The notes beneath the pieces were generated by a model. The model was not told the DNA's origin, searched no databases, and was given only the letters and a program-made list of their open reading frames with translations. From CAMCXE01 sp046347475 (lineage in GTDB: Bacteria > Pseudomonadota > Gammaproteobacteria > Pseudomonadales > Cellvibrionaceae): a stretch of 64,000 nucleotides of DNA. Within the stretch, counting starts at the first letter, position 1. Each line of letters opens with the position of its first letter. This document shows positions 18,188 through 27,900 of this stretch, piece by piece. Both the position numbers and the translations under genes were made by a program. The stretch spans positions 406,023-470,022 of the forward strand of contig JAXMGD010000005.1 of assembly GCA_046347475.1 (NCBI GenBank), read 5' to 3'.

Positions 18188-19141
18188 ATGCCACAGATTC
18201 TTGCAATCGGCGAGGTAATGGTTGAGTTATCTCCCGCCGGCACACATCACGCTAAACCATTAATGGCTCTGGGTTTTGCCGGAGACACGTATAACACAGC
18301 GATTTATCTGGCGCGCCTAGGTGTAGATACCGGCTATTTTTCCCGTCTTGGTGATGACCCGTACAGCCAGCAGGCTATTGCCAGCATGGCGGCTGAAGGC
18401 TTGGCAAGTACAGGGGTTGAGAGGGTAGCGGGGCGCACACCCGGCTTGTATATCATTGCCAACCAAGCAAATGGTGAGCGTAATTTTACCTTCTGGCGCA
18501 GCCAATCTCCCGCCCGCGAGTTATGTGCAACGCCTGAATCCTTGGCGAATTTTAAAAACCACTTGCAGCAGGTGCAGCAGGTTTATTTCAGTGGCATTAC
18601 CCTCGCCATTTTAAATCCGTCCGCTCAAGCCTCTTTTTTTAATGCCATTAAAGAATTTCGCCGCCAGGGTGGCCGCGTGGTGTTCGATAATAATTACCGC
18701 CAAGCCCTTTGGCCCGATCAATTATCCGCACAAACGGCTATGCAACAGGCTTTAGAATGCTCCGATTGCGCTTTATTAACCGATGATGATTACGCTCGCC
18801 TCTGGGGCGATGCTGATTTTGCACAGGTTTTGGAGCGCTGTAACGCTGCGGGTGTTACAGAAGTAGTATTAAAACGCGGCCCTCAACCAGTTGCCCTAGG
18901 CTTTCGATCAGCGCAGGGGGAATTTTTGACGGATGAGGTAGCCGTGCCTAAGGTTGCTGATGTGATTGACACCACGGCGGCGGGTGATAGTTTTAATGCG
19001 GGTTATTTATATGCACGCTCCAATGCCAAAACACCTATTGAGGCCGCACAATTTGGCAGCCGTTGTGCCAGTATTGTTATTCGCCATCGCGGTGCAATTG
19101 TTGAGCGCGATATTTTTTTGGCCGAATTGGCGCGAGCTTAA
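18188..19141 (+). CDS. kdgK: 2-keto-3-deoxygluconate kinase (PfkB family)
   Basis: Phosphorylates KDG to KDPG, which an aldolase outside this window would split. The 317 residues are a PfkB/ribokinase-type kinase: ILAIGEVMVELSPAG at the start, TYNTAIYLARLG, FDNNYR, LKRGPQPVALG and the C-terminal signature DTTAAGDSFNAGYL with the catalytic Asp. A TTG at 18170 would add six residues; the ATG at 18188 with a GAG upstream fits the family N terminus. The kinase class is certain. The KDG substrate is inferred from divergent uxaC-uxuB and the mannonate dehydratase at 31591. Confidence 0.88.
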   Translation: MPQILAIGEVMVELSPAGTHHAKPLMALGFAGDTYNTAIYLARLGVDTGYFSRLGDDPYSQQAIASMAAEGLASTGVERVAGRTPGLYIIANQANGERNFTFWRSQSPARELCATPESLANFKNHLQQVQQVYFSGITLAILNPSAQASFFNAIKEFRRQGGRVVFDNNYRQALWPDQLSAQTAMQQALECSDCALLTDDDYARLWGDADFAQVLERCNAAGVTEVVLKRGPQPVALGFRSAQGEFLTDEVAVPKVADVIDTTAAGDSFNAGYLYARSNAKTPIEAAQFGSRCASIVIRHRGAIVERDIFLAELARA

Positions 19142-19961
19142 ATTTATAAATGTAGATTTGGCAGTTTTGCGCGAAAAAATTCTAGACATCTTTTTAAGCC
19201 CCTAAAGAAAGGCAATTTTCGGGATGCTCGCGAGTGAATTTGAGTGAGACATTTAGCGCGCTGCGCACAATAAGATCCTCAAGTTTCGTGTTGATTTAAA
19301 GCATTCTTATAATCTGTTGACCTCACGGGTTTGGCCACCAGTGGGGATTGCCCCTGCTGATTTTTCAAAAGATCTAATTTAATTTCCTTGCGCGCAGCTT
19401 CGTCAAATAAAACACCGCAAGCCATTCGATAAATTTAGAAAAATATTAAAAGCCGCTCAGGGCGAACCTGCAATCACATCTTTGATAAGCGCAAAGCAAA
19501 AAAACCTTAATTTCGGTATGTTGAGCCCAAGGAATTTTAAACCGCTCGATTTTAAAGCCCGATGTTCGGATTATGTCTCATTGAGTTGGAAGCCCTTTTA
19601 GTTGTTTTTTGAGCATTTGCAAGTAGATTTATCGAAACCCTGCGGTGTGGCTTAACTCGCGAATACCACCCTGTAGCCGCTAATAATGGCGAGGCTTATT
19701 CACTCTCTTTAAATAATGCCATTTGGCGCACAATCCAACGGATTTTAAACCAACGCTTTTTTGCCGCTGATTTAATAAATAGCCAATTTTAAACTCTGCT
19801 TTGGAATAAATGATTCTTTGGAAATAAGTGGTGGGGTTCTGCCGCAATATTTTTCGGTCTGCCTGGTGCTCTTGCCTGGTCGTTACTACGCTTCAGTGGT
19901 TACACGTTTTGATCGCACCTAACAGCCGTCGATCTACGGAAAATCAATATCGGGGAGCCTT
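19142..19961. other. 820-base non-coding region before the TPS exoprotein
   Basis: AT-richer than its neighbours and without a credible gene on either strand. No terminator after kdgK, riboswitch motif or repeat was recognised. It probably contains the promoter and control region of the large exoprotein operon. The only clear signal is the GGGGAG ribosome-binding site just before the ATG at 19962. Confidence 0.4.
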
Positions 19962-22900
19962 ATGTCACGCCATGCCAGTTTGAACCGCGCCTACGCCCTT
20001 GTCTGGAACGATGGGCAACAAGCCTACGTCCCAGCCCCTGAAACCACACGCCGAGGCGGAAAACGCAAGGCGACTGTGCTGGCCACAGCCATCGCTGCGG
20101 TGTGTACAAGTGCCTTTTCCTACGCGGACGGCGCAGTGGGGCTGGGGGCCAATGCCCTACCCACGGGGGGGCAAGTCAGTGCGGGGCAAGCCAGCATTAC
20201 CCAAACGGCCGGGCAAATGCAGATTCAGCAAACCACGGATCGGGCGGCCATTGATTGGCAGAGTTTTAATATAGGCAGTAATGCGCAGGTAACGTTTGCG
20301 CAGCCGTCGGCCAGTTCTATTTCACTGAACCGAGTGCTCGGGCAGGAAGCCAGCCAAATTTACGGCCATCTGCAGGCGAACGGACAGGTGTTCCTGTTGA
20401 ACGCGAACGGTGTGATGTTTGCGCCCAGCGCAAGCGTTGACGTGGGCGGTTTGCTCGCCTCGACACGCAACCTGAGCAATGAGGATTTTCTGGCCAATCG
20501 GCTCACGCTCAGTGGCGATGGCAATGGGCAAGTGGTAAACCAAGGCGATATCTCGGCGTTACACGGAGGCTACGTGGCGCTGGTGGGTGCCCAGGTGATC
20601 AACGAGGGTGCCATCCATGCCGAGCAGGGCGCTGTGCATCTGGCCGCTGCCGATCAGGTGACACTGAAAATCGATGGTGCGGGTTTAACCGGTTTGACGG
20701 TGGACCGTGGCACCTTGAATGCACTGGCCTCGAATAAGGGCTTGATCAAAGCCGACGGTGGCCGAATTTACCTCACCGCCGAGGCCCTCGACCATGTCGC
20801 TAGGGCAGTGGTAAATAACGAGGGTGTGCTGGAGGCGCAGACGGTGGAAAACCGCAATGGCACCATCGTACTGATGGGGGATATGACCAGCGGTGAAGTG
20901 CAGGTGGGCGGCCGCATTGATGCCTCGGCACCCAATGGTGGCGAAGGCGGCTTCATTGAGACTTCCGCAGCGCAGGTAACCTTGGCGCCCAATCATGAGA
21001 TCACCACCCTTGCCAATACCGGCAAGACCGGGACCTGGCTGATTGACCCAACCGACTTTACCGTGGCTGCCAGTGGCGGCGACATCACAGGCACTCAACT
21101 GTCCAGTGATTTGGGTAGCACCAATGTCACTATTCAAAGCAGCAACGGCGCGGCAGGCACTGGTGGCAATGTTAATGTGAATGATGTGGTGACCTGGAGC
21201 GCCAATAAACTCACCCTCAATGCGCAAAACAATATCAACATCAACGCAAATTTGAATGGCAGCGGCACGGCCAGTTTGGCTCTGGAGTACGGGCAAGGTG
21301 CTGTGGCAAGCGGCAACACCAGCAGTTACACCCTGGCTAGCAATGCCAAGATCGCTCTGCCTGAAGGGAAAAATTTCAGTACCAAGCTTGGCTCTGACGG
21401 CGCGGCTAAGAACTTTTACGTCATCAATAGCCTTGGCGCAGAAGGCAGTTCCACTACCACTGATTTACAGGGCATGCGCGCCGGTTTAACGGGCAACTAT
21501 GCACTGGGCGCAGACATAGACGCCTCCCCTACGGCCACTTGGCAAAGCGGGCAGGGGTTTACCTTTATCGGCACCCAGGGCAACGTGTTCACTGGCAGTT
21601 TTGAGGGCCTAGGGCACACCATCGACGGGCTTTTTGAAAACTGGTCGGTAGGTTATGTGGGGCTATTCGGCAAGATCGACACCACCGCTCGTATTAGTAA
21701 CGTGAATTTGACCAATGTAAACATCAAAGGCGGGCTTGATAACGTCGGTGGGCTGGTTGGGTACGCCAGCAAGGGCAGTGTGATCGAGCACGTTACCGTG
21801 CAGGGCAAAATTACCGGTGGTAACAACAGTGTGGGCGGCCTGATTGGGACAAACGATGGCAAAGTCAACGATGCACATGCGAACACGGTGTTAGTTACCG
21901 GCAAGAATTTTGGAACGGGCGGATTAATTGGCAAACAAACCACCAATGGAGTGACCACCAATTCGGATTCCAGCGGTGCTGTGAATGGCTTTACCGACGT
22001 CGGGGGTCTCATTGGTTCAAGTGTTACTGCACTCGACGGTTTGCATTCCTCGGCTACCGTGACGCCTACCGGCGGTGAAAGCGGCGGCCTGGTTGGCCGG
22101 GCCTACGGTAAGATCAGCAACTCCTACGCAACCGGCAATATCAGTTCTAAAAACGGCGACATGATTGGCGGCTTGGTGGGCCAGGCCGACAGCACGATTA
22201 CCGATAGTTACGCTACCGGCAGTGTATATGGCGGCGGCGGCTATACCGGCGGTCTAGTGGGTAAATCCAATGGCAGCATTACCAACTCCCATGCCACGGG
22301 CAAGGTCGATGGCGCACACTTAGTGGGTGGCTTGGCCGGTTTCCAAAAATTCTCCACAACGGTTTCCGATTCCTACGCGACAGGCGCCGTCTCGGGGACG
22401 CTCTATAGCATTGGCGGCCTTATTGGTTCGATGGGCGGCAGCGTCACCAACTCCTATGCAACCGGTAACGTCACGAGCAAAACCGATGCGGTGGGTGGCT
22501 TGATCGGCAGTTGGTCCAGCGGTGACAGTCCTATCGTCAAAGGCAGCTATGCCACCGGTACCGTAGCGGGGCGCTACGCAGTGGGCGGATTGATTGGCGA
22601 TACCGGCGGTTGCGCCTGCTCGATCAGTAATTCGCACGCTAGCGGAAAAATCACCGGTTCGGCAGATTATGTGGGAGGGTTAATCGGCTATGTGGATTTA
22701 GCGTCGATTACCGACTCCTACACCTCAGGCGATGTTTCAGGCGGCAACAATGTCGGCGGCTTGGCTGGGCAGGGCGTTAACATTACCAACGCTTATGCCA
22801 CCGGCAAAGTATCCGGCACCAGCAATATCGGCGGGTTGGTTGGGCTGGAAAAGATGGGCGGCACGGTTAGCGGCGCATCCTATGCAACCGGTACCGTGAT

Positions 22901-25900
22901 TAGCACTGTCGAGGCGGCAGGTGGCTTAGTGGGCCGCAACGAAGGAGCGGTCAAGGGTGATTCCTATTCCACCAGCCTGGTTACCGGGGTGAAATCGGTG
23001 GGCGGCTTGATCGGTGGCAACTATGGCGAAGTGACCAGTGTGCATACCGGCGACACTAAAACCTCCGGCCCGGTAGTGACGGGTAGCGAGAATACCGGTG
23101 GTTTGATCGGGTACAACAACGCCGCCGTGACCAGTGGAGTGGCGACCGGTGATGTGAAGGCCTCGTCCAATTACTCAGGCGGGCTAATCGGGTTTAACGA
23201 TAAGTCGGGTGTGGTTTCAAGCTCAAAAGCCAGCGGCACTGTTAGCGGTGTTAACACCGTCGGTGGCTTGATCGGTGAAAACGATGGCTCGGTCAGCGCA
23301 GGCGTCTTTGAAGTCGGCACCGTCAGTGGCACCGGGATGGTCGGCGGACTGGTGGGCACCAATACCGGCACCATTGGCAGTGCCTCTTATACCAAACAAG
23401 CCGTGACCGGCACGGGTAATGCCGTGGGTGGTCTGGTTGGCAGCAACTCCGGCACCGTCAACGCAGGTTCTTACGCGAACGGCGTAGTGAAGGGCGTGGA
23501 TCAGGTGGGTGGATTGGTGGGCCTTAATAGCGCGGGCTCACTCTATGAAGTCTCTGCCGATGTTGGCACCGTCACTGGGCACGATCAGGTGGGAGGCTTG
23601 GTCGGATCATTCACCGGCGGGACCCTGGGCAAATCGAGTGCGGGCGGCGCGGTTGATGGCAACAATCAAGTTGGCGGCGCGGTAGGTTCCATCGCCGCCG
23701 GTAGCGTTTCTAAAACCTCCGCCACTGGCACCGTCAACGGCGCTAGTGAAGTGGGCGGTTTTGTAGGCGCGGCAGCAAAAGGCAGCAGCATTCTGACCGG
23801 CATGGCAAGCGGTGCCGTCACTGCCACCAGTGTGGCGGGTGGCTTTGTGGGCAGCAATGCCACCTCGCTGCTGGGCGCACACAATCTTAACGGCAATGGG
23901 GCCCTCAGTACGGTCACCGTTACCAGTGGCCAGGCCGGTGGCTTTGCAGGCAGAAACAGCGGCACATTGAGTGAAGTCCTCAGCGGTGCCGATATCAATA
24001 TCACTGGAGCGGTGCAAGATGTTGGTGGCATTGTTGGCCTCAACAGCGGCACAGTGCAGACCTCTGCTGCTATTAATGTTGTTCAGGCAACTCAGGGCAC
24101 CAACGTAGGTGGCTTAGTTGGAAGCAACACCAGCACGGGCATAGTTACGAAGTCTTTTGCCGCGAGTAGTGTCACGGGTTATGACGCTGTGGGCGGATTG
24201 GTGGGCAGCAATGACGGCGGGATTAGCATTGCATACTCGACTGGAGGCGTAGGTGGGCACGATGGCGTGGGCGGCCTAATTGGCTCACAAAGCACTTCGG
24301 GCAGTGCCTCTAATGTGTATGCCGCCACTGCAACCTCAGGTAATTCGGATGTCGGCGGACTGATCGGTAAAGCGGGCGGCAGTGTTAGCTACGCCTATGC
24401 CCTGGGTCCGGTAGCAGGTACGGGCAACAATATCGGCGGCTTCTTCGGCAGCAAGAATGATGCGACAAGCAAGAATAATTTTTACGATCTAGTGAGCACC
24501 ACGCAGTCGCACGCTAACGGCGACTACCTGGCACAAGGCGAGGGGGCAGTTGGAAAAACCACCGAGCAGATGAAAGCCGCCGCCACTTTTAGCGGTTGGG
24601 ATCTGAGTAGCACCGGTTCCCATGACAAGGTGTGGCGCTCGTACGATGGACAAGCAAGCCCGCTGCTCACCTATTGGCTGACGCCGCTCACCATCACAGG
24701 CACCATGGGTGATCCAGAAACCCATCAGTACAACGGTAAGGTGCAATCCATAGCGGCGAGCGATATCAAGTACACCGAAACCCTTGCCGAGGGCCATTTG
24801 CTAGGGGCTGCACCGGTCGTCAGTGGCAAAAACGTCGGCGTCTACACTGCCACCTCTGGCTACTACTCCGATCAACAGGGCTACGACATAACAACCCCTA
24901 GCTGGAGCACCTCACTCACCATAACACCCGTTGCATTGACCGCTACCGCTGCATCTACCAGCCGTACCTATGATGGCAGCGCCAAGGCCCAACTGGCCGC
25001 AGGCGGTATCACGTTGACCGGGTTTGTGGGTGAAGAAGGCGCAACTTCACTGGCTGAGAACGGTACTTACAACTCTCAAAACGTGAGCGACGCCACCAGT
25101 GTTAACTATGGTGTGCTGACCACCAGCGACTTTACCGCTACAGGCGGTACCCTTTGGAGTAACTACAGCTTGTCCGAGAGCGCCCTTACCGGCGCGGGCA
25201 GTATCACGGCTAAAGCCTTAACCGCTGCAGCCGCAAGCACCAGCCGAACCTACGATGGCAGCACCCAGGCCCAACTGGCGGCAGGCGGTATCACCCTCAC
25301 CGGTTTTGTGGGTGAAGAAGGCGCGACCTCGCTGGCGAAGAACGGCACCTACAACTCTCAAAACGTCAGCGACGCCACCAGCGTTAACTACGGTGTATTG
25401 GGTTCCAGCGACTTTACCGCTACAGGCGGTACCCTCTGGAGTAACTACAGCCTGTCCGAGAGCGCCCTTACCGGCGCGGGCAGTATCACGGCTAAGGCAT
25501 TAACGGCCTCAGCCGCGAGCACCAGCCGAACCTACGACGGCAGCGCCAAGGCCCAACTAGCGGCAGGTGGCATCACGCTCAGCGGCTTTGTGGGTGAAGA
25601 AGGCGCGACCTCACTAACCAAGAACGGTATCTACAACTCTCAAAACGTCAGCGACGCCAGCAGCGTTAACTACGGTGTCTTAGGTTCCAGCGACTTTACG
25701 GCTACAGGCGGTACCCTGTGGAGCAACTACAGTCTGTCGGAAACAGCTCTAACCGGCGCGGGCAGCATCACAGCTAAAGCCTTAACAGCAACAGCCGCGA
25801 GCACCAGCCGAACCTACGACGGCAGCGCCAAGGCCCAACTGGCGGCAGGCGGTATCACTCTTACGGGTTTTGTGGGTGAAGAAGGCGCCACCTCATTGGC

Positions 25901-27803
25901 GAAAAATGGTACCTACAACTCTCAAAACGTAAGCGACGCCAGCAGCGTTAATTACGGTGTATTAGGTACCAGCGACTTTACCGCTACAGGCGGCACGATC
26001 TGGAGTAACTACAGCTTGTCCGAGAGCGCACTTACCGGCGCGGGCAGCATTACGGCTAAAGCCTTAACAGCAACAGCCGCGAGCACCAGCCGAACCTACG
26101 ATGGCAGCACCAAGGCCCAACTGGCGGCAGGCGGTATCACCCTCACCGGCTTTGTGGGTGAAGAAGGCGCGACCTCATTAACCAAGAACGGCACTTACGA
26201 CTCCCAGAACGTGAGCGACGCCACCAGCGTTAACTATGGTGTATTAGGTTCCGGCGACTTCACGGCTACAGGCGGTACCTTGTGGAGTAACTACAGCCTA
26301 TCCGAAACAGCTCTAACCGGCGCGGGCAGCATTACGGCTAAAGCCTTAACCGCGAGCGCCGCGACCACCAGCCGAGTCTACGACGGCAGCACTAAGGCCC
26401 AACTGGTAGCAGGTGGTATCACGCTCAGTGGCTTTGTGGGTGAAGAAGGCGCAACCTCGCTAGCCAAGAACGGTATCTACAATTCCCGGAATGTGAGCGA
26501 CGCCACCAGCGTTAACTATGGCGCGCTTGCTACCAGCGACTTTACAACCGCAGGCGGTACCCTCTGGAGTAACTACAGCTTGTCCGAGACCGCCCTTACC
26601 GGCGCGGGCAGTATCACGGCTAAAGCCCTAACAGCAACAGCCGCGAGCACCAGCCGCACCTACGATGGCAGCACCAAGGCCCAGCTAGCCGCAGGTGGCA
26701 TCACGCTCAGCGGCTTTGTAGGTGAAGAAGGCGCGACCTCGCTTGCCAAGAACGGTACCTATAACGCCAAGAACGTGACCGAAGCCAGCAGCGTTAACTA
26801 CGGCGTATTGGGCAGCAGCGACTTTACGGCTGCAGAGGGCACCCTGTGGAGCAACTACAGCTTGACCCAAAGCGCACTCACCGGCGCGGGTAGCATTACG
26901 GCTAAGGCATTGACGGCAACTGCCACGAGCACCAGCCGCACCTACGATGGCAGCACTGCGGTGCAGCTAGCGGCCGGCGGCATCACGCTCAGCGGCTTTG
27001 TGGGTGAAGAAGGCGCGACCTCACTGGCCAAGAACGGCACCTACAACTCTAAAAATGTCAGCGAAGCCACCAGCGTCAACTATGGTGTACTGGCTACTGG
27101 CGACTTTACTGCGGCCAACGGCACTCAATGGAGCAACTACGCTCTGCCCGGTACAGCGCTCACAGGGGCGGGCAGTATCACGCCGAGAGCGCTCACGGTG
27201 AGTCTGCAAGGAACCGTTGAGAAAATGGTGGATGGCAACACCAAAGCAACCCTGGTACCCACAAACTACGCCATCAACAATGTTGTTAGCGGTGAGAGCA
27301 TCAGTATCGAGCAGCCAACAGGTCAGTTCGACACCGCAATCCCCGGTACCGGTAAGTTGGTTGCAGTGGTGTTGAGCAACAGCGACTATCGCGCAGGCAG
27401 CAACACGCTCTTAGCGAACTATCAACTCAGGACGGGGGATCTGTCCGGAAATGTCGGCCAAATCAGCCAAAATAACGTGGACGCCAATAATGAAGGGCAG
27501 TTGAGCGGCAATGTAGGCACGATTTCTCTGCCGCAGGCATTCAACGGTGTGTTGACCGCCTTGCCCAGCAGTGGAACCTCTTCCGATCAAGGCACTGCCG
27601 TCATTACGGTATCGAATGCGGGGCGCACAGAGGTGGTCAGCAGCACTAGGCCGGTAACCAGTCCGCTGGCCCCAGCTAGCCCTTCCGTTGTCAGCGGCAA
27701 CACGCGGGAAAACTTACTGTCTCGTCGCGCATTTAGTATTGGCGATGGCGGTATTCGCTTGCCCCAGGGGGTTCGAGGCTCCGATAAAGATGCTTCGCAA
27801 TAA
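19962..27803 (+). CDS. Two-partner-secretion exoprotein (FHA-type adhesin) with GLUG and YDG repeats
   Basis: A 2613-residue TpsA protein. Residues 1-55 form an extended signal peptide: LNRAYALVWNDGQQAYV (ESPR-like), a basic stretch, then a hydrophobic core ending SAFSYA. The TPS secretion domain (about 56-340) shows FNIGSNAQVTF, the NANGVMFAPSASVDVGGLLAST block and ASAPNGGEGGFIETSA. Residues about 505-1505 contain dozens of GLUG-type repeats (GGLVG and GGLIG cores with ATG-V-G spacers), predicted to build a beta-helix fibre. Residues about 1659-2410 are eight near-identical 94-residue YDG-type modules plus a diverged ninth. The tail has no visible membrane anchor. Its transporter follows at 27901, so it should be exported to the cell surface or medium. 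A HlyC-like acyltransferase and a P450 lie further downstream. Possible roles are biofilm, attachment or contact toxicity; no toxin domain is seen. Confidence 0.92.
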   Translation: MSRHASLNRAYALVWNDGQQAYVPAPETTRRGGKRKATVLATAIAAVCTSAFSYADGAVGLGANALPTGGQVSAGQASITQTAGQMQIQQTTDRAAIDWQSFNIGSNAQVTFAQPSASSISLNRVLGQEASQIYGHLQANGQVFLLNANGVMFAPSASVDVGGLLASTRNLSNEDFLANRLTLSGDGNGQVVNQGDISALHGGYVALVGAQVINEGAIHAEQGAVHLAAADQVTLKIDGAGLTGLTVDRGTLNALASNKGLIKADGGRIYLTAEALDHVARAVVNNEGVLEAQTVENRNGTIVLMGDMTSGEVQVGGRIDASAPNGGEGGFIETSAAQVTLAPNHEITTLANTGKTGTWLIDPTDFTVAASGGDITGTQLSSDLGSTNVTIQSSNGAAGTGGNVNVNDVVTWSANKLTLNAQNNININANLNGSGTASLALEYGQGAVASGNTSSYTLASNAKIALPEGKNFSTKLGSDGAAKNFYVINSLGAEGSSTTTDLQGMRAGLTGNYALGADIDASPTATWQSGQGFTFIGTQGNVFTGSFEGLGHTIDGLFENWSVGYVGLFGKIDTTARISNVNLTNVNIKGGLDNVGGLVGYASKGSVIEHVTVQGKITGGNNSVGGLIGTNDGKVNDAHANTVLVTGKNFGTGGLIGKQTTNGVTTNSDSSGAVNGFTDVGGLIGSSVTALDGLHSSATVTPTGGESGGLVGRAYGKISNSYATGNISSKNGDMIGGLVGQADSTITDSYATGSVYGGGGYTGGLVGKSNGSITNSHATGKVDGAHLVGGLAGFQKFSTTVSDSYATGAVSGTLYSIGGLIGSMGGSVTNSYATGNVTSKTDAVGGLIGSWSSGDSPIVKGSYATGTVAGRYAVGGLIGDTGGCACSISNSHASGKITGSADYVGGLIGYVDLASITDSYTSGDVSGGNNVGGLAGQGVNITNAYATGKVSGTSNIGGLVGLEKMGGTVSGASYATGTVISTVEAAGGLVGRNEGAVKGDSYSTSLVTGVKSVGGLIGGNYGEVTSVHTGDTKTSGPVVTGSENTGGLIGYNNAAVTSGVATGDVKASSNYSGGLIGFNDKSGVVSSSKASGTVSGVNTVGGLIGENDGSVSAGVFEVGTVSGTGMVGGLVGTNTGTIGSASYTKQAVTGTGNAVGGLVGSNSGTVNAGSYANGVVKGVDQVGGLVGLNSAGSLYEVSADVGTVTGHDQVGGLVGSFTGGTLGKSSAGGAVDGNNQVGGAVGSIAAGSVSKTSATGTVNGASEVGGFVGAAAKGSSILTGMASGAVTATSVAGGFVGSNATSLLGAHNLNGNGALSTVTVTSGQAGGFAGRNSGTLSEVLSGADINITGAVQDVGGIVGLNSGTVQTSAAINVVQATQGTNVGGLVGSNTSTGIVTKSFAASSVTGYDAVGGLVGSNDGGISIAYSTGGVGGHDGVGGLIGSQSTSGSASNVYAATATSGNSDVGGLIGKAGGSVSYAYALGPVAGTGNNIGGFFGSKNDATSKNNFYDLVSTTQSHANGDYLAQGEGAVGKTTEQMKAAATFSGWDLSSTGSHDKVWRSYDGQASPLLTYWLTPLTITGTMGDPETHQYNGKVQSIAASDIKYTETLAEGHLLGAAPVVSGKNVGVYTATSGYYSDQQGYDITTPSWSTSLTITPVALTATAASTSRTYDGSAKAQLAAGGITLTGFVGEEGATSLAENGTYNSQNVSDATSVNYGVLTTSDFTATGGTLWSNYSLSESALTGAGSITAKALTAAAASTSRTYDGSTQAQLAAGGITLTGFVGEEGATSLAKNGTYNSQNVSDATSVNYGVLGSSDFTATGGTLWSNYSLSESALTGAGSITAKALTASAASTSRTYDGSAKAQLAAGGITLSGFVGEEGATSLTKNGIYNSQNVSDASSVNYGVLGSSDFTATGGTLWSNYSLSETALTGAGSITAKALTATAASTSRTYDGSAKAQLAAGGITLTGFVGEEGATSLAKNGTYNSQNVSDASSVNYGVLGTSDFTATGGTIWSNYSLSESALTGAGSITAKALTATAASTSRTYDGSTKAQLAAGGITLTGFVGEEGATSLTKNGTYDSQNVSDATSVNYGVLGSGDFTATGGTLWSNYSLSETALTGAGSITAKALTASAATTSRVYDGSTKAQLVAGGITLSGFVGEEGATSLAKNGIYNSRNVSDATSVNYGALATSDFTTAGGTLWSNYSLSETALTGAGSITAKALTATAASTSRTYDGSTKAQLAAGGITLSGFVGEEGATSLAKNGTYNAKNVTEASSVNYGVLGSSDFTAAEGTLWSNYSLTQSALTGAGSITAKALTATATSTSRTYDGSTAVQLAAGGITLSGFVGEEGATSLAKNGTYNSKNVSEATSVNYGVLATGDFTAANGTQWSNYALPGTALTGAGSITPRALTVSLQGTVEKMVDGNTKATLVPTNYAINNVVSGESISIEQPTGQFDTAIPGTGKLVAVVLSNSDYRAGSNTLLANYQLRTGDLSGNVGQISQNNVDANNEGQLSGNVGTISLPQAFNGVLTALPSSGTSSDQGTAVITVSNAGRTEVVSSTRPVTSPLAPASPSVVSGNTRENLLSRRAFSIGDGGIRLPQGVRGSDKDASQ
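24936..27191 (+). repeat. Eight tandem 282-bp repeats encoding YDG modules
   Basis: The region is exactly 8 x 282 bp. Each unit encodes 94 residues from LTATAASTSR through TYDGS, ITLTGFVGEEGATSLA, NVSDATSVNYGVL and LWSNYSLSESALTG to SITAKA. Units differ mostly by scattered single substitutions. The last two (7 and 8) are the most diverged. A weaker ninth copy follows (LTVSLQGTVEKMVDGNTKA). Such high DNA similarity allows recombination to change the unit number, so fibre length may vary between strains. It is also a likely assembly-collapse site. Confidence 0.95.
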
Positions 27804-27846
27804 TCTGTGTGTTTCTTGTTTCAATCGAGGTAACTGATGTACCACA

Positions 27847-27866
27847 CGCCCCCTGCACAGGGGGCG
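27847..27866. other. Palindromic hairpin between tpsA and tpsB
   Basis: CGCCCCCTG and CAGGGGGCG flank the central CA, giving a fully palindromic 20-mer in the 97-base gap. There is no T run, so it is not a standard terminator. It would bury the sequence just before the in-frame ATG at 27868, which argues that tpsB begins at 27901. It may lower TpsB output relative to TpsA or mark an mRNA processing point. Confidence 0.6.
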
Positions 27867-27900
27867 GATGCCTGAATTCATTTTTAAACGGATCTATTTC

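Noticed and set aside
20685..21296. Minus-strand frames inside the exoprotein gene
   Set aside because: Long antisense frames are expected in GC-rich repetitive coding DNA; the plus strand has a full signal peptide and TPS domain.
24936..27191. Direct repeats considered as a CRISPR-like array
   Set aside because: The units are 282 bp, in frame and protein-coding, with no unique spacers.
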